Positions 11,391-26,130 are shown, numbered from the stretch's first letter. The stretch is DNA of 64,000 nucleotides from Stomorhina lunata (GCA_933228675.1 OW121740.1:37085792-37149791), one strand, 5' to 3'. A program made the numbers and translations. The notes: generated by a model from the letters alone, not told the origin.

Positions 11391-13336
11391 AGGAAATTTT
11401 ATTACGAAAGTTTTCGAAAATTTACTATTTTATAGGAAATATTTAAAAATGACTATTTTATAGGAAATTTTCGAAAATTTACTATTTTATAGGAAATTTT
11501 CGAAAATTTACTATTTTATAGGAAATTTTCGAAAATTTACTATTTTATAGGAAATATTCGAAAATTTACTATTTTATGGGAAATTTTCAGGAATTTACTA
11601 TTTTATAGGAAATTTTCAGAAATTTACTATTTTATAGGAAATTTTCAGAAATTTACTATTTTATAGGAAATTTTCGAAAATTTACTATTTTATAGGGAAT
11701 TTTCGAAAATTTACTATTTTATAGGAAATTTTCGAAAATTTACTATTTTATAGGAAATTTTCGAAAATTTACTATTTTATAGGAAATTTTCGAAAATTTA
11801 CTATTTTATAGGAAATTTTCGAAAATTTACTATTTTATAGGAAATTTTCGAAAATTTACTATTTTATAGGAAATTTTCGAAAATTTACTATTTTATAGGA
11901 AATTTTCGAAAATTTACTATTTTATAGGAAATTTTCGAAAATTTACTATTTTATAGGAAATTTTCGAAAATTTACTATTTTATAGGAAATTTTCGAAAAT
12001 TTACTATTTTATAGGAAATTTTCGAAAATTTACTATTTTATAGGAAATTTTCGAAAATTTACTATTTTATAGGAAATTTTCGAAAATTTACTATTTTATA
12101 GGAAATTTTCGAAAATTTACTATTTTATAGGAAATTTTCGAAAATTTACTATTTTATAGGAAATTTTCGAAAATTTACTATTTTATAGGAAATTTTCGAA
12201 AATTTACTATTTTATAGGAAATTTTCGAAAATTTACTATTTTATAGGAAATTTTCGAAAATTTACTATTTTATAGGAAATTTTCGAAAATTTACTATTCT
12301 ATAGGAAATTTTCGAAAATTTACTATTTTATAGGAAATTTTCGAAAATTTACTATTTTATAGGAAATTTTCGAAAATTTACTATTTTATAGGAAATTTTC
12401 GAAAATTTACTATTTTATTGGAAATTTTCGAAAATTTACTATTTTATAGGAAATTTTCGAAAATTTACTATTTTATAAGAAATTTTCGAAAATTTACTAT
12501 TTTATAGGAAATTTTCGAAAATTTACTATTTTATAGGAAATTTTCGAAAATTTACTATTTTATAGGAAATTTTCGAAAATTTACTATTTTATAGGAAATT
12601 TTCGAAAATTTACTATTTTATAGGAAATTTTCGAAAATTTACTATTTTATAGGAAATTTTCGAAAATTTACTATTTTATAGGAAATTTTCGAAAATTTAC
12701 TATTTTATAGGAAATTTTCGAAAATTTACTATTTTATAGGAAATTTTCGAAAATTTACTATTTTATAGGAAATTTTCGAAAATTTACTATTTTATAGGAA
12801 ATTTTCGAAAATTTACTATTTTATAGGAAATTTTCGAAAATTTACTATTTTATAGGAAATTTTCGAAAATTTACTATTTTATAGGAAATTTTCGAAAATT
12901 TACTATTTTATAGGAAATTTTCGAAAATTTACTATTTTATAGGAAATTTTCGAAAATTTACTATTTTATAGGAAATTTTCGAAAATTTACTATTTTATAG
13001 GAAATTTTCGAAAATTTACTATTTTATAGGAAATTTTCGAAAATTTACTATTTTATAGGAAATTTTCGAAAATTTACTATTTTATAGGAAATTTTCGAAA
13101 ATTTACTATTTTATAGGAAATTTTCGAAAATTTACTATTTTATAGGAAATTCTCGAAAATTTACTATTTTATAGGAAATTTTCGAAAATTTACTATTTTA
13201 TAGGAAATTTTCGAAAATTTACTATTTTATAGGAAATTTTCGAAAATTTACTATTTTATAGGAAATTTTCGAAAATTTACTATTTTATAGGAAATTTTCG
13301 AAAATTTACTATTTTATAGGAAATTTTCGAAAATTT
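11391..13336 (+). repeat. Satellite S3a, 29-bp unit
   Basis: About 67 tandem copies of a 29-bp unit made of CTATTTTATAGG followed by AAATTTTCGAAAATTTA. AAATTTTCGAAAATTT is a perfect 16-bp palindrome centred on TTCGAA. The first ten or so units are variable (AAATTTTCAGAAATTTAC forms), after which the array is highly homogeneous with scattered single changes (for example at about 12299, 12419 and 12478). Confidence 0.97.
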
Positions 13337-14395
13337 ACTAATTTTTATAGGAAATTTTCGAAAGTTTACTAATTTTTATAGGAAATTTTCGAAAGTTTAC
13401 TAATTTTTATAGGAAATTTTCGAAAGTTTACTAATTTTTATAGGAAATTTTCGAAAGTTTACTAATTTTTATAGGAAATTTTCGAAAGTTTACTAATTTT
13501 TATAGGAAATTTTCGAAAGTTTACTAATTTTTATAGGAAATTTTCGAAAGTTTACTAATTTTTATAGGAAATTTTCGAAAGTTTACTAATTTTTATAGGA
13601 AATTTTCGAAAGTTTACTAATTTTTATAGGAAATTTTCGAAAGTTTACTAATTTTTATAGGAAATTTTCGAAAGTTTACTAATTTTTATAGGAAATTTTC
13701 GAAAGTTTACTAATTTTTATAGGAAATTTTCGAAAGTTTACTAATTTTTATAGGAAATTTTCGAAAGTTTACTAATTTTTATAGGAAATTTTCGAAAGTT
13801 TACTAATTTTTATAGGAAATTTTCGAAAGTTTACTAATTTTTATAGGAAATTTTCGAAAGTTTACTAATTTTTATAGGAAATTTTCGAAAGTTTACTAAT
13901 TTTTATAGGAAATTTTCGAAAGTTTACTAATTTTTATAGGAAATTTTCGAAAGTTTACTAATTTTTATAGGAAATTTTCGAAAGTTTACTAATTTTTATA
14001 GGAAATTTTCGAAAGTTTACTAATTTTTATAGGAAATTTTCGAAAGTTTACTAATTTTTATAGGAAATTTTCGAAAGTTTACTAATTTTTATAGGAAATT
14101 TTCGAAAGTTTACTAATTTTTATAGGAAATTTTCGAAAGTTTACTAATTTTTATAGGAAATTTTCGAAAGTTTACTAATTTTTATAGGAAATTTTCGAAA
14201 GTTTACTAATTTTTATAGGAAATTTTCGAAATTTTACTAATTTTTATAGGAAATTTTCGAAAGTTTACTAATTTTTATAGGAAATTTTCGAAAGTTTACT
14301 ATTTTTTATAGGATATTCTCGAAAATTTACTATGAAATTTTCAGAAATTGACTATTTTATAGGAAATTTTCAGAAATTGACTATTTCAGAAATTT
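13337..14395 (+). repeat. Satellite S3b, 31-bp variant of S3
   Basis: At about 13337 the linker changes from CTATTTTATAGG to CTAATTTTTATAGG and the half-palindrome changes from GAAAATTTA to GAAAGTTTA, giving a 31-bp unit, about 32 copies. The two changes appear within one unit and are then fixed to about 14300. The last units (14300-14395) are degenerate. It is contiguous and in register with S3a. Confidence 0.97.
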
Positions 14396-15504
14396 TTGAA
14401 GAAAATTTCCTGAAAGTGGCTGGTAACTAGTAATTTAAGTAGCAAATTGGAAGAACCAGGCTTTTATGGGTTAACAAATTACCACCCACTTAACCAAACA
14501 TTCAAATTTTGATCTCAAAAACAATTTTTATTTAAACCTATGAAACCTTATGGCCCATAAAAAATTAAGTAACCCACACTTTTATAAATACTAAAAGACA
14601 ATTTCCAAGGAAATGTTTAATCATAAACTGGATAATTTATAAAAATTACCCTTAAGTAAATAAATTTGCCACACATGCCTTGTTTATGTAAAAATGTTCC
14701 AAAGATAAATATGTTTTTTGTCATCAACAAAATGATAATAAATCCAATTATGACAATGATGATGGAAATGATACTCTGATGATAAAGACTAAAATGATAC
14801 ATAAGATTCTGATGATATGAAGCTGATGTGAAGGATGAATGACAACGTAGAAAATAATGATGATTGTACGAACGACTAAGTGCCGGAGCTCACCCTTCTT
14901 TTTTTATAGCAAGCCTAATCCCAGAATATTGCTCCCCCTTCAACCATAATTGCTGCAATCTGTTCAAATTTGTCAGTTTTGATCAGAAAGACAATAACTT
15001 GAAATGAACAATTGCTTTTGATTAAATAAAGAGGAGACATCAGATACAAACAAAAAAAAAAACATAATAAATTTGTTTATTATAAAAATAAATCATAACA
15101 TGAACGTAGAGGAATTGAAATAAATTTGACCACAATTTCATTAAATTAATGAATTTATTGCTGTTTGTAAATAAACTGGGGGTCTGAGCTTGTTTAAAAT
15201 ACATACATGGGTTAAAGATTCATAAGGGTCGTCTGAGATTAGGTCAAGTGTTTTGGTAGATTTATGTATGTAAGAAAAGGGAGTTTAAGTGGTCTAGAAA
15301 GCCAATTAAGCTTTTCACATACACAAAACTACAGAGCCTTTTATCAGAATGATCAAGATTTTCATACTTTTAAAAGCACAAATATAGAAACTACATCGAT
15401 TTCGACTTTAAAGTTAATAAAACCTGTACAAATAATTAATAGAAGAATGGATTCGTTAATATGATTATACCTTTCTGAAAATAAAGCTTAACATTTTAGC
15501 AGTA
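14396..15504. other. AT-rich spacer, no gene seen
   Basis: Complex sequence after S3. Small frames (14617-14802 minus; 15264-15464 plus) have no recognisable domain. A clustered set of GATGAT/AATGATG motifs lies at 14740-14870. No RNA gene is seen. Confidence 0.55.
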
Positions 15505-15767
15505 TATCGAGCCCTTAGGTTTAAATAATCGTAAGCGACATTCCGTTAAATATCTCTTGAACTACTAGAGATAGCGTTCTTTCTTTTTTAAGTAGTTTTC
15601 GAATGTGTAAAAATCTTTTTGATAGGTTTGTATTTACGAAAGTTATACGGACTAATATGTTTTACAAACAATGGTGCTCAACTTTGGCTCAGTGTAGAGG
15701 CTGAAAATGGACATGTAGAAGCTAAAAATGGACCAGTAGCTTAAAAATCATTGAAGTAAAACTAAAC

Positions 15768-17474
<1,707 letters not shown>

Positions 17475-17534
17475 AACGTCACATACAAAACTTTGCACCA
17501 TAACTTGCGATCATTTTAATCTAAGGGCTCGATA

Positions 17535-18153
17535 TTATAAAAAAACATGTGCTTCTATTTGCACATTTAGTTGAAAAATTCGACAAAAGTGAGACCTAGT
17601 GGATAATTCTAATACGATGAAATGGTGCTTCAATGGTGCTAATCGTTTGTTTAGGTTAGCTCTACTTTAAAAATGTTCTCGTAACTCGAAAACTGTTTAT
17701 TTTATCGAAGTCAACTCAAAAAAATCGAAAGTTTGTTATAAGGCTATATCTCGAAAGCTGAAGCTAATACAAAAAAAAAAAAAAACACGGTTAGCATCAT
17801 TGAATTCATCATACTCGATTTTTCTTTACCCAGTAGGTATTCTTATTATCGGTAAAAAAGTTGTATAAATCGAGCACAGTGAAATAGAAATTTTTTAATT
17901 TTAATCTCTTTGATTTTGTTTAAACTCAAAATATGCATATATTCTCCTTTTATCTCCGGATGTTATGGTGTAGCCTTATATCTGGTATCGTTTAGATTCT
18001 ATAGGCCCCTAGGGTACTTTCGTAAAAAATTGGCAATGTTTACGACTCAATAACTTCTGAACGCGTTGTCAGATTTTAATAAATTTGACGACGTTGGAAA
18101 GGATTTTAATTTTTCTTTAAGATTATAGAATAAAATGTATAGAATAAAATGTT
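17535..18153. other. AT-rich spacer, no gene seen
   Basis: Complex sequence between two transposon-derived segments. No domain, RNA gene or tandem repeat is recognised. Confidence 0.5.
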
Positions 18154-18288
18154 AAATCGACACAAGAAGTGATTTTAAGTTTCTTTGTATACTTAAAGCT
18201 GGGTCTAAGATTAATATTTCTATGCGTTACATAGATCAGCACAAACTTATAACACCTTTTCCACTTATGGCGGTGAAAGGTATAAAAA
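18154..18288 (-). mobile_element. DINE family 2 fragment
   Basis: Only the 5' ~135 bp of a family-2 DINE is present, in minus sense: AAAGCTGGGTCTAAGATT, TATTTCTATGCGTTACATA, CAGCACAAACTTATAACACC and a terminal GGTGAAAGGTATAAA. The same block occurs at 26229, 30711, 34550 and 38270. There is no GTCY core or 3' hairpin. Confidence 0.7.
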
Positions 18289-18307
18289 TACATTTTAACA
18301 AAACTGA

Positions 18308-19216
18308 CCCAGCAAAACTACCCACTTACCACTTACAACTTACCCAATAATGAGTTAAACAGCTAAACAATTGAACACGAACTACTTACTCAGTCGCTGT
18401 TTAAGTCATTACATTAACATGGGTATGTCACAGGAGGTAAATACTTACCAATTGCGGAAAAGTAATGACTTAAATGGCCTATAGATACAAAATATTTAGG
18501 TCAAAGTCCGAGCATATCTTTGAATTCAATTGACATCAATCTTGTGCGAATATTCTCAAATTTTATAGACCAAGCTTTGAAAAATTTTCCTCTACTTGGT
18601 ATTTCCATAGAAGTTTCAGGCGTTCTCTTCTAACATTAGATGGTGGGACATTTTCATTCAAATTTTAGCCTCTTCATAGTATGTAATTGTTTTTTCCAAG
18701 AGTTTGTTACTAGCCCGTCGTCCAAACCCATTTTTTATCGTTCTTATTCGAAAACTCGAGGTACATGTTAGCTCACGACATTAAGGGGTGTTAACGTAGT
18801 TCTTTGGGTGATATCACGAGGAGGTCAGTGTCCACATTTGGGATAAAGGATAACCAAGAGAGGTCTGGGCTTACCAAGTTAAGATCAATCAGAACCGTTG
18901 CTTGGTATCCAACATCCGCTACATAATCAAAATTGACTCATGATGGTATTTTTTCATTACCGTGAGTTAGTTTTTCAATTTTTTTAGAGAAGGTATATTT
19001 AAGTTTTTGAAATTCAAAAATCATTTTAACATACTTTTTTAATAAAAAAATGTTTGGTCTTGGTAGGATTTGAACCCGGGCCATTCAGTTCAAATTACCA
19101 TTTTAATTACAAACAAGTACTTGTGTAATAACTTATTAGTTATTCGGAGGGTATGTTGTAGTCATTACAAGGTAACCGGTTACCAGAGTACATGCCATTA
19201 CCAAAGTTTTGCTGGG
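18308..19216. mobile_element. CCCAGCAAAACT TIR element, copy 1
   Basis: Begins CCCAGCAAAACT and ends AGTTTTGCTGGG. A second copy lies at 30777-32016; the two share most of their interior (CAATAATGAGTTAAACAG, GTTTAAGTCATTACATTAAC, AAGTCCGAGCATAT, AACTGACTCATGATGG-type blocks). Near the right end is a perfect 14-bp palindrome GGTAACCGGTTACC. On the minus strand GGGTTCAAATCC at about 19066-19077 looks like a tRNA T-loop or pol III box B. No transposase frame. Flanks show no clear duplication, so the superfamily is open. Confidence 0.7.
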
Positions 19217-19280
19217 AAGCTTACGGATTTAAGATTAAATTAATATTGAATATAAGATAAGTATAATTAGATAAATAATA

Positions 19281-21133
19281 GCCCATTCTCACGAGGCGAC
19301 ATGTCCCCTGAAAATGTTGCACGAAACAAGAGCTTGTAGGCCAGGGGAAGAGTGTTGCCTGTGGGGGTAGCAAAGACCCACGAAACGAGTTTTCATGGGA
19401 CAAATTGACGTTTCTTTTTCTTCTCTTTCGTAATCATGTTATTGATATACGAACAGTGCTACCAGTCTTACAAAATTTCTACCACAAACAATTATGGGGA
19501 TGGTAATAATGTGTAATGAAATAATACAATAAGAAAATTACTAAAACAGTAAACAAAACAATAAAAAAAAAAACGAAAATAAAACATAAAACAAAAGAAT
19601 CAGAATTAAAAAAATATTTTGTGAACATTTCAGTTGTTTTTCAAAATATGTTCTAGTTCAAAATTTTTTTAAGTTTTCTATTTATTGTCAAATTATTGTT
19701 GTAATTCTGAATTGTCGAATTGTTGTTTTAAATTTTGGCATTAAAAAACTTATTATCCAACAACAAAATCTATGTTGTTTTTGGCTTGTTGTATTTGTTG
19801 TAGCCATGCGTTAACCTGTATATATGAGCCTTGGTTTAAGGCTCATATATACAGGTTAATGCATGGCTACAACAAATACAATAAGCCAAAAACAACATAG
19901 ATTTCATTGTTGGAAATATAGTTTTTAATGCCAAAATTAACAAAAACAATTGGATAATTCGGAATAACAACAATAATTTGACATTAGAAACAAAAACAAA
20001 CTTTGAACTAAAAGAAATATTGAAAAAACAGCTGACGATGTCTTTTTAAATTTTCTTTAGAATGTATTTAATATTCCATTCACACTATAAGTTTTTAGGT
20101 ATTTTCGATATGAAAACACCATCGAAAACTTTACCATTCACATTATGGAAATTTGGCATTTCATAAGTTTTCGGGAGAAATTTATTTATTAATCGCGATT
20201 AGTTTTAAATACCGAACATTAAATATTTATGAACATTAAATTGCATCAAAAAACGATAAAATAATCACTTTTTCATCACTTCATAATGTTTTTTCAGAAA
20301 TTTTTAAAAATTAAAATGATTGTTTTTTTATATTTTATTTTAAACTGACATTTATTTTTAATATTTTCATTTTTCTTACATAGAGTTGTAATAATTGGTA
20401 TGAACTCAGTGTTGTATCGGTATTTTAATAGCTTTCATTGAAAACTAAAGTTTTCAATATTGTTTTAAGGTGAAAACTACTCTAACTAGTTTTCGAGCTC
20501 AATGTGAATGAGTTATAAAAATATTTGCATCCATTCATAAATAATTAAAAAAGACGAAGGATCTAAAGATAGCTCTTTTATCAAAAAACAAGAATATCCT
20601 GTGTTGATTTCGCTATAACCTTCATGGTTTAAGTCATTCCTTTTTATTTTTTTTATTTGGGATATTATTTGGCTCAATAAGATCCAAAATTTCTTCAAAA
20701 TATTCATCATTATTTAAATCTGACATCTTTACTTTTTTTATTATCTCTTCAGTAATTGAATTCAATTTGGAGCGTAAGCAAGTAAAAAACAATAGCCCAG
20801 GGTTACCTATTTTTTAAATGTCATACAATATTTTTTTTCTATCATATGGTTAATTCTACATCATTAAATTAAAATAATATTCTATAAAAAAATTACAATT
20901 AAAAATTAATTATATATTATTCATTAGCGAATTCTGAAAAAAAAATGTATCACATCCGAGTGTCGGTGAAAAATATATTCATCTGGCACTACTGCAATAG
21001 ACAATTAAACGTCAAAATGTCCCCTCATTGTTTCAACAAAAAAAGTATAATGTAAACGCATCTTGAAACACGAAGGGACACCAAAAGAAAACGTCAAAAT
21101 GTTTCAGGGGACATGTCGCATCGTGAAAATTGG
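19281..21133. mobile_element. TIR element with GCCCATTCTCACGA ends
   Basis: The left end GCCCATTCTCACGAGGCGAC at 19281 is matched by the inverted right end (GTCGCATCGTGAAAATTGGC) at 21133. The inverted match covers about 33 bp (through ATGTCCCCTGAAA). A TA flanks each side (19279-19280 and 21134-21135), consistent with a TA target duplication as in Tc1/mariner-type or related MITEs. No transposase is readable. A large fold-back lies inside at 19631-20034, and a second possible short-TIR segment (CATTCACA ends) at about 20079-20512. Confidence 0.7.
19631..20034. mobile_element. Fold-back element, ~200-bp inverted arms
   Basis: Left arm 19631-19832 and right arm 19838-20034 are near-complete reverse complements with a few mismatches and small indels. 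The centre is GAGCCTT and AAGGCTC around a loop of a few bases. The outer ends are CAGTTGTTTTT and AAAAAACAGCTG. The whole element is arm with essentially no spacer. The inner ~95 bp are nearly perfect and the outer ~100 bp more diverged. It sits inside the element at 19281-21133. No coding. Confidence 0.85.
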
Positions 21134-22544
21134 CTATAAGTTTCTTTATGTAATATTACAAGGCCGGTAAAAATTTTATACTCATTCTATGGTTTTCACA
21201 TTGACCTTTGGCATCATAGCGGCACAGTTCAGTTCACAGTTCAGAGTGGGTTCAAACGAAAAAACTATAAGGTATGCGTATCTGAATTCCCATACCAGCA
21301 AGGGATTGTCTTTTCAGCACTTTTCGATCGAAAACTAATATAAATGACAAATTTTCTATGGAAAACTAAGACTAGCACCAATTTTTCTCTAGAAATCTGA
21401 GACTAACTCCAACTTTTCTATACAAAACTGTTTTCTGCCTTTAAATCTGAAAAGCTTTTATGAAAAATATAAGTTAAGAATTTTCGAAACACTTTCGAAA
21501 CTATGTATTTGCATTGAAAAGCCTGTATCGCGTATCCTTTTTTAACCTTAACTAAAATAATTAATTCGATTCCTTTTTTCCATAATTTTAATTTAAATTC
21601 AACAATTTCCTTCTTCATTTAATTGCATTAAAATGCGTTTGGGAAAAAAACTATTAATGAAAAGCTTCTACTTTTTTTGTAATTTTTAATATAAAATGGA
21701 ATTTGTTGTCTTCCTGGTTACCATTTTTGTTGCCACTCGCTGTGCGTTCATCATTGGCTGTGTTTTGGTGCCTTCAACGCTTTTGGTTTGACTGGATTCG
21801 GTTCAGTTTTTTTGTTGTTCGCTGTGAAAATGTGGCCAGGAAAATAAAAAGGCAAAGAGCAAATAACGAAAAGTTGTTGGAAATTAAACAGAAGCTGTAG
21901 TTTATATATTTTCAGTAACATACAATTAATTATTAATTAAACAAGATTTCATTTTAGCAAAATAATAAAAAATTCATTCTGGTCGTGATGATGGTGTAAA
22001 TTTAATGCAATAGAAGAAAATGCAAATAGAATTTAAGGCTTAACATTTAACACAACATCCTGTGGTGGGGAAGGGCTTCCCTTAGGAGGGGGTATTGGCT
22101 GCATAAAAGGAAGGAATCAAAAGTTCAAAAAACTAAAAGCTTTTAGTTTAGTATATAATTTAAAAAGCTTTTGTAAATTATGCTTACATTCATATGCCTT
22201 GGGTATCCTTCCCCATTATTTTTTTATAAGCATTATTTTCCTTTTTACGCTCATAAATTTACACTCATGAATTTATTAGCTTTTATTATTTTTTTCTTCT
22301 TGTAGAATCATCTTATAAATAACAGAAGCTTAATTTAAGGCATTTTATATCAGGTAATTAATGTTATATTTTCACTAATAAATAATTTTTAATGATAAAG
22401 GAGGAAATTATACAGAGAAGGAGAAATAACAAGAACCATTAAGACAAAATTTTCAACTCAGAATTAATGACAACATTAAATAAATGAAAAATATTAAACA
22501 ATTTCAGTTTAAGTGAAGAAAGAAATAAATGTTTACAAAAAAAC
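21134..22544. other. AT-rich spacer with S4 precursors
   Basis: Mostly complex AT-rich sequence with no gene. A 65-codon frame at 21703-21900 is hydrophobic then basic and has no recognised domain. A degenerate S4 cluster is annotated separately at 21352-21432. Confidence 0.55.
21352..21432 (+). repeat. Degenerate S4 units outside the main array
   Basis: Two to three diverged S4-like units in tandem: TTTTCTATGGAAAACTAAGA, then TTCTCTAGAAATCTGAGACT, then CTTTTCTATACAAAACT. They keep the spacing of about 31 bp and the GAAAACTAAG motif. They lie 1.1 kb left of the homogeneous array and could be relics of an older array or of the element that seeded it. Confidence 0.65.
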
Positions 22545-24185
22545 TAAAGCGATCTCCAACTTTTCCATAGAAAACTAAGGCTAACGCTAACTTTTCTATA
22601 GAAAACTAAGGCTAACGCTAACTTTTCTATAGAAAACTAAGGCTAACGCTAACTTTTCTATAGAAAACTAAGGCTGTCGCCTACTTTTCTATAGAAAACT
22701 AAGGCTATCGCCTACTTTTCTATAGAAAACTAAGGCTATCGCCTACTTTTCTATAGAAAACTAAGGCTGTCGCCTACTTTTCTATAGAAAACTAAGGCTA
22801 TCGCCTACTTTTCTATAGAAAACTAAGGCTATCGCCTACTTTTCTATAGAAAACTAAGGCTATCGCCTACTTTTCTACAGAAAACTAAGGCTATCGCCTA
22901 CTTTTCTATAGAAAACTAAGGCTATCGCCTACTTTTCTATAGAAAACTAAGGCTATCGCCTACTTTTCTATAAAAAACTAAGGCTATCGCCTACTTTTCT
23001 ATAGAAAACTAAGGCTATCGCCTACTTTTCTATAGAAAAATAAGGCTATCGCCTACTTTTCTATAGAAAACTAAGGCTATCGCCTACTTTTCTATAGAAA
23101 AATAAGGCTATCGCCTACTTTTCTATAGAAAACTAAGGCTATCGCCTACTTTTCTATAGAAAACTAAGGCTATCGCCTACTTTTCTATAGAAAACTAAGG
23201 CTATCGCCTACTTTTCTATAGAAAACTAAGGCTGTCGCCTACTTTTCTATAGAAAATTAAGGCTATCGCCTAATTTTCTATAGAAAACTAAGGCTATCGC
23301 CTACTTTTCTATAGAAAACTAAGGCTATCGCCTACTTTTCTATAGAAAACTAAAGCTATCGCCTACTTTTCTATAGAAAACTAAGGCTATCGCCTACTTT
23401 TCAATAGAAAACTAAGGCTATCGACTGCTTCTCTATAGAAAACTAAGGCTATCGCCTACTTTTCTATAGAAAACTAAGGCTATTGCCTACTTTTCTATTG
23501 AAAACTAAGGCTATCGCCTACTTTTCTATAGAAAACTAAGGCTATCGCCATTTTTTCTATAGAAAACTAAGGCTAACGCCAACTTTTCTATAGAAAACTA
23601 AGGCTATCGCTTACTCTTCTATAGAAAACTAATTCTATCGCCTTCTTTTCTATAGAAAACTATGGCTAAGGCTATCGCCTACTTTTCTATAGAAAACTAA
23701 GGCTATCGACTACTTTTCCATAGAAAACTAAGGCTATCGCCTACTTTTCTATAGAAAATTAAGGCTATCGCCTACTTTTCTATAGAAAACTAAGGCTATC
23801 GACAACTTTTCTATAGAAAAGTAAGGCTATCGCCTACTTTTCTATAGAAAACTAAGGCTATCGCCTACTTTTCTATAGAAAACTAAGGCTATCGCCTACT
23901 TTTCTATAGAAAACTAAGGCCATCGCCTACTTTTCTATAGAAAAGTAAGGCTATCGCCTACTTTTCTATAGAAAACTAAGGCTATCGCCTACTTTTCTAT
24001 AGAAAACTAAGGCTATAGAAAACTAAGACTATCTCCGACTTTTCTATAGAAAACTTAAACTATGGCCTACTTTTTTATAGAAAACTAAGGCTAAATTAAA
24101 CTTTTCTAAAGAAAACTTTGGCTTTTGCCATCTTTTCTAAAGAAAATTTAAGCTGGATCCAACTTTTCTACAGAAAACTATGGCG
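22545..24185 (+). repeat. Satellite S4, 31-bp unit
   Basis: About 53 copies of a 31-bp unit consisting of CTTTTCTATAGAAAACTAAG then GCTATCGCCTA. TTTTCTATAGAAAA is a perfect 14-bp palindrome, and AGGC/GCCT forms a second imperfect dyad. Variants GCTAACGCTAA mark the left edge and GCTGTCGCC is scattered in the left half. The edges are degenerate (24010-24185), the centre more homogeneous. Confidence 0.97.
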
Positions 24186-26130
24186 ACAAAAGCAATTGTC
24201 AAGTTTTCTAGAGAAAGTTTTGTAATTAAAACTTTTTCCTTATTTAATGCCTTCAAATCCCACGATTATCATGTCCTTTTAATTACTTGTTATTTTATTG
24301 GATTTTAAAAGGCTCTGACAGGGCTTCCATGTAAGTTCTTCATTCGCTAGACACATTAACACTTTGCCCTCTTAAACCTCCCCTTAATTTAATGATTAAG
24401 TTTAATTAAATAGAGAAAACACATTTCATATTAAATTCTCATCTCAAACATATCTTCGATAGTCAAAACAACATGGGTTATTGAGTCAGGGGTCCCCTCA
24501 CCATGGAGGCCAATATTTAATTGAATTAAAATTGAGCATGAGTAGACAAAATCCTGGCGCAAAAATTTAATTGCAGGAATAAGCATCCAACTCCCACACA
24601 CATATGACTGCAATAGCCTTATTGTAAATTCCATAGATAACTCCACTTAAACGAAGCTGTAGGTAAGGGGAAACTGGAAAAATTTCCAGCATTAATTGCA
24701 TTGGCAACAAACGGCAGCAGCAATTGACGACATTTTTACCATTGAGGAATATTATTAGCCCCCACTATCAGTTTCATTACCAGGCAAAGGAAGAAGGACT
24801 TGTTAATATAATTTTATTTACTCTGTGGCGTCTGTCAGGGAGAGCCTGTTGTCGTCATCATCATCTTCATCGTATCACTGATAATGTGATTATATTACGC
24901 CAAAGTGGCGACATTTTTTGCTGTTTTTTTCTTTCTTTTAGTTTTTATTATTTATTTTTGTACTTAATACTTCTTGCGCGACATATTGGGAGGCCAATCA
25001 AAATGTTGGGGTTGGTAACTTTCGAACAGATCAACATCATCATGCCACACATTCTTGGGAACAGGAGTAGGAAAGCAATTGAGTGGAGTAGGAAAGAAAA
25101 ACGGTAAACAAACTATATCCCGTTGCCATGACATGGCAGGGAGCCAGTGTCAAGTAAGTGCAAAATTAAATACATGGAAGAGTATTATATGATTAAAGGT
25201 AGTTCCAAGTCAAAATGGAGAAAAGACTAAGAATTTTAAATTAGAGATTTAATCAAAATTTTAGTTCTACTTGAGGACTCTTGTTATTCGCTCTTATGCA
25301 TACTAGTAGGTTATAAATACTAATTAAACTATTATTATTAAACGATATACGTCTAAATGCTTGGCCATCCAAGCTTGTTATCACAGTGCAGGTCGCAATT
25401 TCAAAGATGATCCCCAAAGATTTTGGACAAACTCGGATTATTACTTCGTGTGCCTCACATATGATGCCATCCAATTTACACGCTTAATGATAGTTTGAGG
25501 ATAACTTAAATGTCAACTTTTGACCACTTTCACATGAATTTACCCAGTAGTAAATATATAATTTTTCTTTATCGATTTTTTTTTGTTTGTTTACTATATG
25601 AAAAAATGTTACTAATTTATTAGAATTACGAATTGAAGTTCGGTAGCCAAAGTTCAATACTCTGAATACATTTTCGCTAAAATTTTCGTAAGTTTGAACA
25701 GTTTTAGAAAATACTTTGAATTTTTGAATTGAAAGTGCCAAAATGTAGTTTCTATGCTCTTAACATGTCAGATGTCCAAAATGTACAAAATAATAGTGTC
25801 ATATTTTTGTTTACCCTTTAATTGTTTATGTCGAGTATACTTGTCCTGAAGATAAAAAAAAAAATCAAATTCATTATTATTAAGACATTAATTTATATCA
25901 AACGAAAGCTTGAAGTGTTTGCTATTCAAATCTATATAATAACGCTAAAGTTTTGGAGACAAGAACGTTTTTGTAAAAAAAAAAAAAAAAAATGAAGGAA
26001 AAATAACTGTTTTTAAAATATGATATAAACCGAAACCTAGTCCAAAAATCAATTAACTTTTAAAACATTTGGCAAACAAATTTAAATTTTTTATTAAGAA
26101 AAAATAATGTTATACATATGTACTTATGTA
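24186..26130. other. Complex, least repetitive stretch; no gene recognised
   Basis: About 1.9 kb without satellites or recognised transposons, somewhat richer in G+C between 24440 and 25160. The longest non-repetitive frame of the window is here (24724-25107 plus, 127 codons). It has a hydrophobic segment at residues 66-86 and no recognised domain, and could easily be chance. A 71-codon frame at 24431-24646 minus is similar in status. If any host exon or conserved regulatory DNA exists in this window, this is the best candidate. Confidence 0.45.

Noticed and set aside
10032..14395. CRISPR array
   Set aside because: Units are contiguous tandem copies with no unique spacers and the setting is eukaryotic.
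24724..25107. 127-codon frame with a hydrophobic segment as a host gene
   Set aside because: No recognisable domain, no supporting signals and length within chance for the setting; kept only as a place to check.
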